Part shown: piece after piece, positions 4,634 through 5,610 of the stretch
How the letters are laid out: the number at the start of each line of letters is the position of its first letter
Numbering within the stretch: the first letter of the stretch is position 1
Source: Methanobrevibacter sp.
GTDB lineage: Archaea; Methanobacteriota; Methanobacteria; Methanobacteriales; Methanobacteriaceae
Length of the DNA: 5,610 nucleotides
Assembly: GCA_009776495.1 (NCBI GenBank)
Contig: WRNS01000075.1
Location: 1 to 5,610 of the forward strand
Reading direction: 5' to 3'
Position numbers and translations under genes: made by a program
The notes under the pieces: generated by a model
The model's input: the letters and a program-made list of their open reading frames with translations, nothing else
What the model was told of the DNA's origin: nothing
The model's database searches: none

Positions 4634-5467
4634 ATGTATAAAAGGACATACATTAAAAATATCATTTTTTTAATTTTTTTATTAGCTACAGTTTTAGCCA
4701 TTGTTTCAGTATCATATGGGGCAACATTTGAGACAGTAAAGAAAATTGATTCTGGAAAAAAGATAATAGTACTGAATAAAGAAAAATACAAAATTAAGTG
4801 GGTAGCTGAAAAAGTCACAATACGCGGTGAAAAAAATAATTTTGATATTACATATAAATCTCTGAAAAATAAAAAAAATAAGGGTTATTTGCACTTTACT
4901 CTTGAAAAAGCAGGGAAAAATAAGATACGTATTGAAAATCGTTCATCTCCAATGATAATATCTGATAGTAAGATAATAAAAACTAAAATCAGTATAGATA
5001 AGTATTATTGGAATAAATTAAGACCTAAAATAACACAATTTACTAAAAATGTAATGTTTAACAAAAGAACTCTCAAATATAATGAAAAGAGGAATTTTAA
5101 TAAAACATTAACTGATCCTATAAACAATGAAACAGTAATTAATAAATATAAAGTGAATTGGAAAGTTTACTATTTTAGCAAAATTTCATCTATAGAAATA
5201 TCAAAAAGATATACAAATAAGAATAATATAAGTAATAATATGTTCTCTAACCAGGATATCCGTATAGAAAACTATATTAAAGGAAAATTGAGAATTACTA
5301 TTCACTCATATAGTAATGTTGCTCAAAATTGCGGATCAAGTGTGAGTATATCTACTAAGTATGTAAAAACTAATTTTACCCCAAAGCAATACTACTTACA
5401 CGTCTATAAAAAAAAGCTGGAATCAGAAATATTAACTGAAAATAGTACTAATAATAAAAAAGATTAA
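4634..5467 (+). CDS. Secreted lysine-rich protein of unknown family, copy 2
   Basis: A 277-residue paralogue of the protein at 3629, again of no family I recognise. The first 30 residues, including the signal peptide (hydrophobic 9-28, ending SYGA), differ from copy 1 by one residue (Ala22 for Thr). The mature region is roughly two-thirds identical, with small gaps near residues 62, 195 and 215 and its own acidic/Asn-rich C-terminus (ENSTNNKKD). The shared blocks listed for copy 1 are all present, including KTLTDPINNETVI (157-169) and YVKTNF-x-PKQYYLHVYKKKLE (243-263). Cys233 is the only cysteine and is common to both. AGAGGGG at 4622-4628 precedes the ATG with five bases between. Both copies are intact full-length frames, which argues that both are maintained. 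Export is well supported; function is unknown. Confidence 0.85.
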   Translation: MYKRTYIKNIIFLIFLLATVLAIVSVSYGATFETVKKIDSGKKIIVLNKEKYKIKWVAEKVTIRGEKNNFDITYKSLKNKKNKGYLHFTLEKAGKNKIRIENRSSPMIISDSKIIKTKISIDKYYWNKLRPKITQFTKNVMFNKRTLKYNEKRNFNKTLTDPINNETVINKYKVNWKVYYFSKISSIEISKRYTNKNNISNNMFSNQDIRIENYIKGKLRITIHSYSNVAQNCGSSVSISTKYVKTNFTPKQYYLHVYKKKLESEILTENSTNNKKD

Positions 5468-5610
5468 AAGATAAGTGATAGAAGAATGATTTACTAAAGT
5501 TTTTTCATAAACAAATTTTTCATTTTTTATTTTAATATTAATACTTATTTTTTTATTTTTTTTATTTATTTTTTTTAAATAATTTTTTAATAATTTTAAT
5601 ATTTTTTTTA
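5468..5610 (+). terminator. T-rich 3' region with repeated terminator element
   Basis: The second ACTAAAGTTTTTTC element (5493-5506) is followed by about 100 bases dominated by runs of T. This should terminate transcription of the last gene. No coding frame is visible before the window ends, and the tract resembles the T-rich sequence at the left end of the window. Confidence 0.5.

Larger units (their letters stand above)
4522..5506. repeat. Tandem duplication unit, copy 2
   Basis: Second copy of the ~1-kb unit, one base after copy 1. It carries the same promoter and leader, a diverged version of the secreted-protein gene and the same terminator-like end. The 3' ends also align over GATAGA-type sequence before the terminator (4492-4520 and 5477-5506), so the duplication took in the whole transcription unit. 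Confidence 0.85.

Noticed and set aside
3580..4894. Minus-strand hydrophobic frames opposite the secreted paralogues
   Set aside because: They are complements of Lys- and Asn-rich codons (AAA, AAT), which read as Phe and Ile on the other strand. They repeat because the genes are duplicated and have no independent support.

Overview
The window most likely comes from a very AT-rich methanogenic archaeon of the order Methanobacteriales, probably Methanobrevibacter or a close relative. Four things point there: compact NifB-type radical SAM proteins of about 280 residues without a NifX-like tail; a secreted protein with repeated Ig-like modules of the kind these archaea carry as adhesin-like proteins; TTTATATA-like box A elements with GAGGTG-type ribosome binding sites; and poly-T tracts after genes instead of GC-rich hairpin terminators. 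The assignment is by recognition only, not by a search. All supported genes lie on the + strand.

Layout: 1-372 is non-coding. It holds a T-rich low-complexity tract, then a promoter region with several inverted repeats and a possible nine-residue leader ORF. Two tandem NifB-family genes follow (373-1206 and 1330-2196), aligned without gaps for 263 residues. The second keeps all the NifB signatures visible by eye. The first keeps the cluster cysteines but has lost the RPGV motif, the CRADA tail and an Ile of the LIP motif. Between them lies an exact 17-bp-period array of five units, one of which contains a canonical box A.

After a T-rich gap with a diverged 30-bp direct repeat comes a secreted two-Ig-domain, adhesin-like protein (2417-3421). 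The right end holds a roughly 1-kb tandem duplication of a gene for a lysine-rich secreted protein of no family I recognise (3629-4474 and 4634-5467). The two 5' regions (promoter, leader and signal peptide) are almost identical, while the mature proteins have diverged clearly.

The NifB pair would act in the cytoplasm on iron-sulfur cluster assembly (NifB-co, the nitrogenase cofactor precursor, if function is conserved). The three downstream genes encode exported proteins, and nothing in the sequence links them functionally to NifB. No nitrogenase structural genes, RNA genes, transposases or CRISPR arrays are visible. The notable features are two independent tandem duplications in 5.6 kb, an asymmetrically decayed or specialised NifB paralogue, and dense repeats in the intergenic regions.
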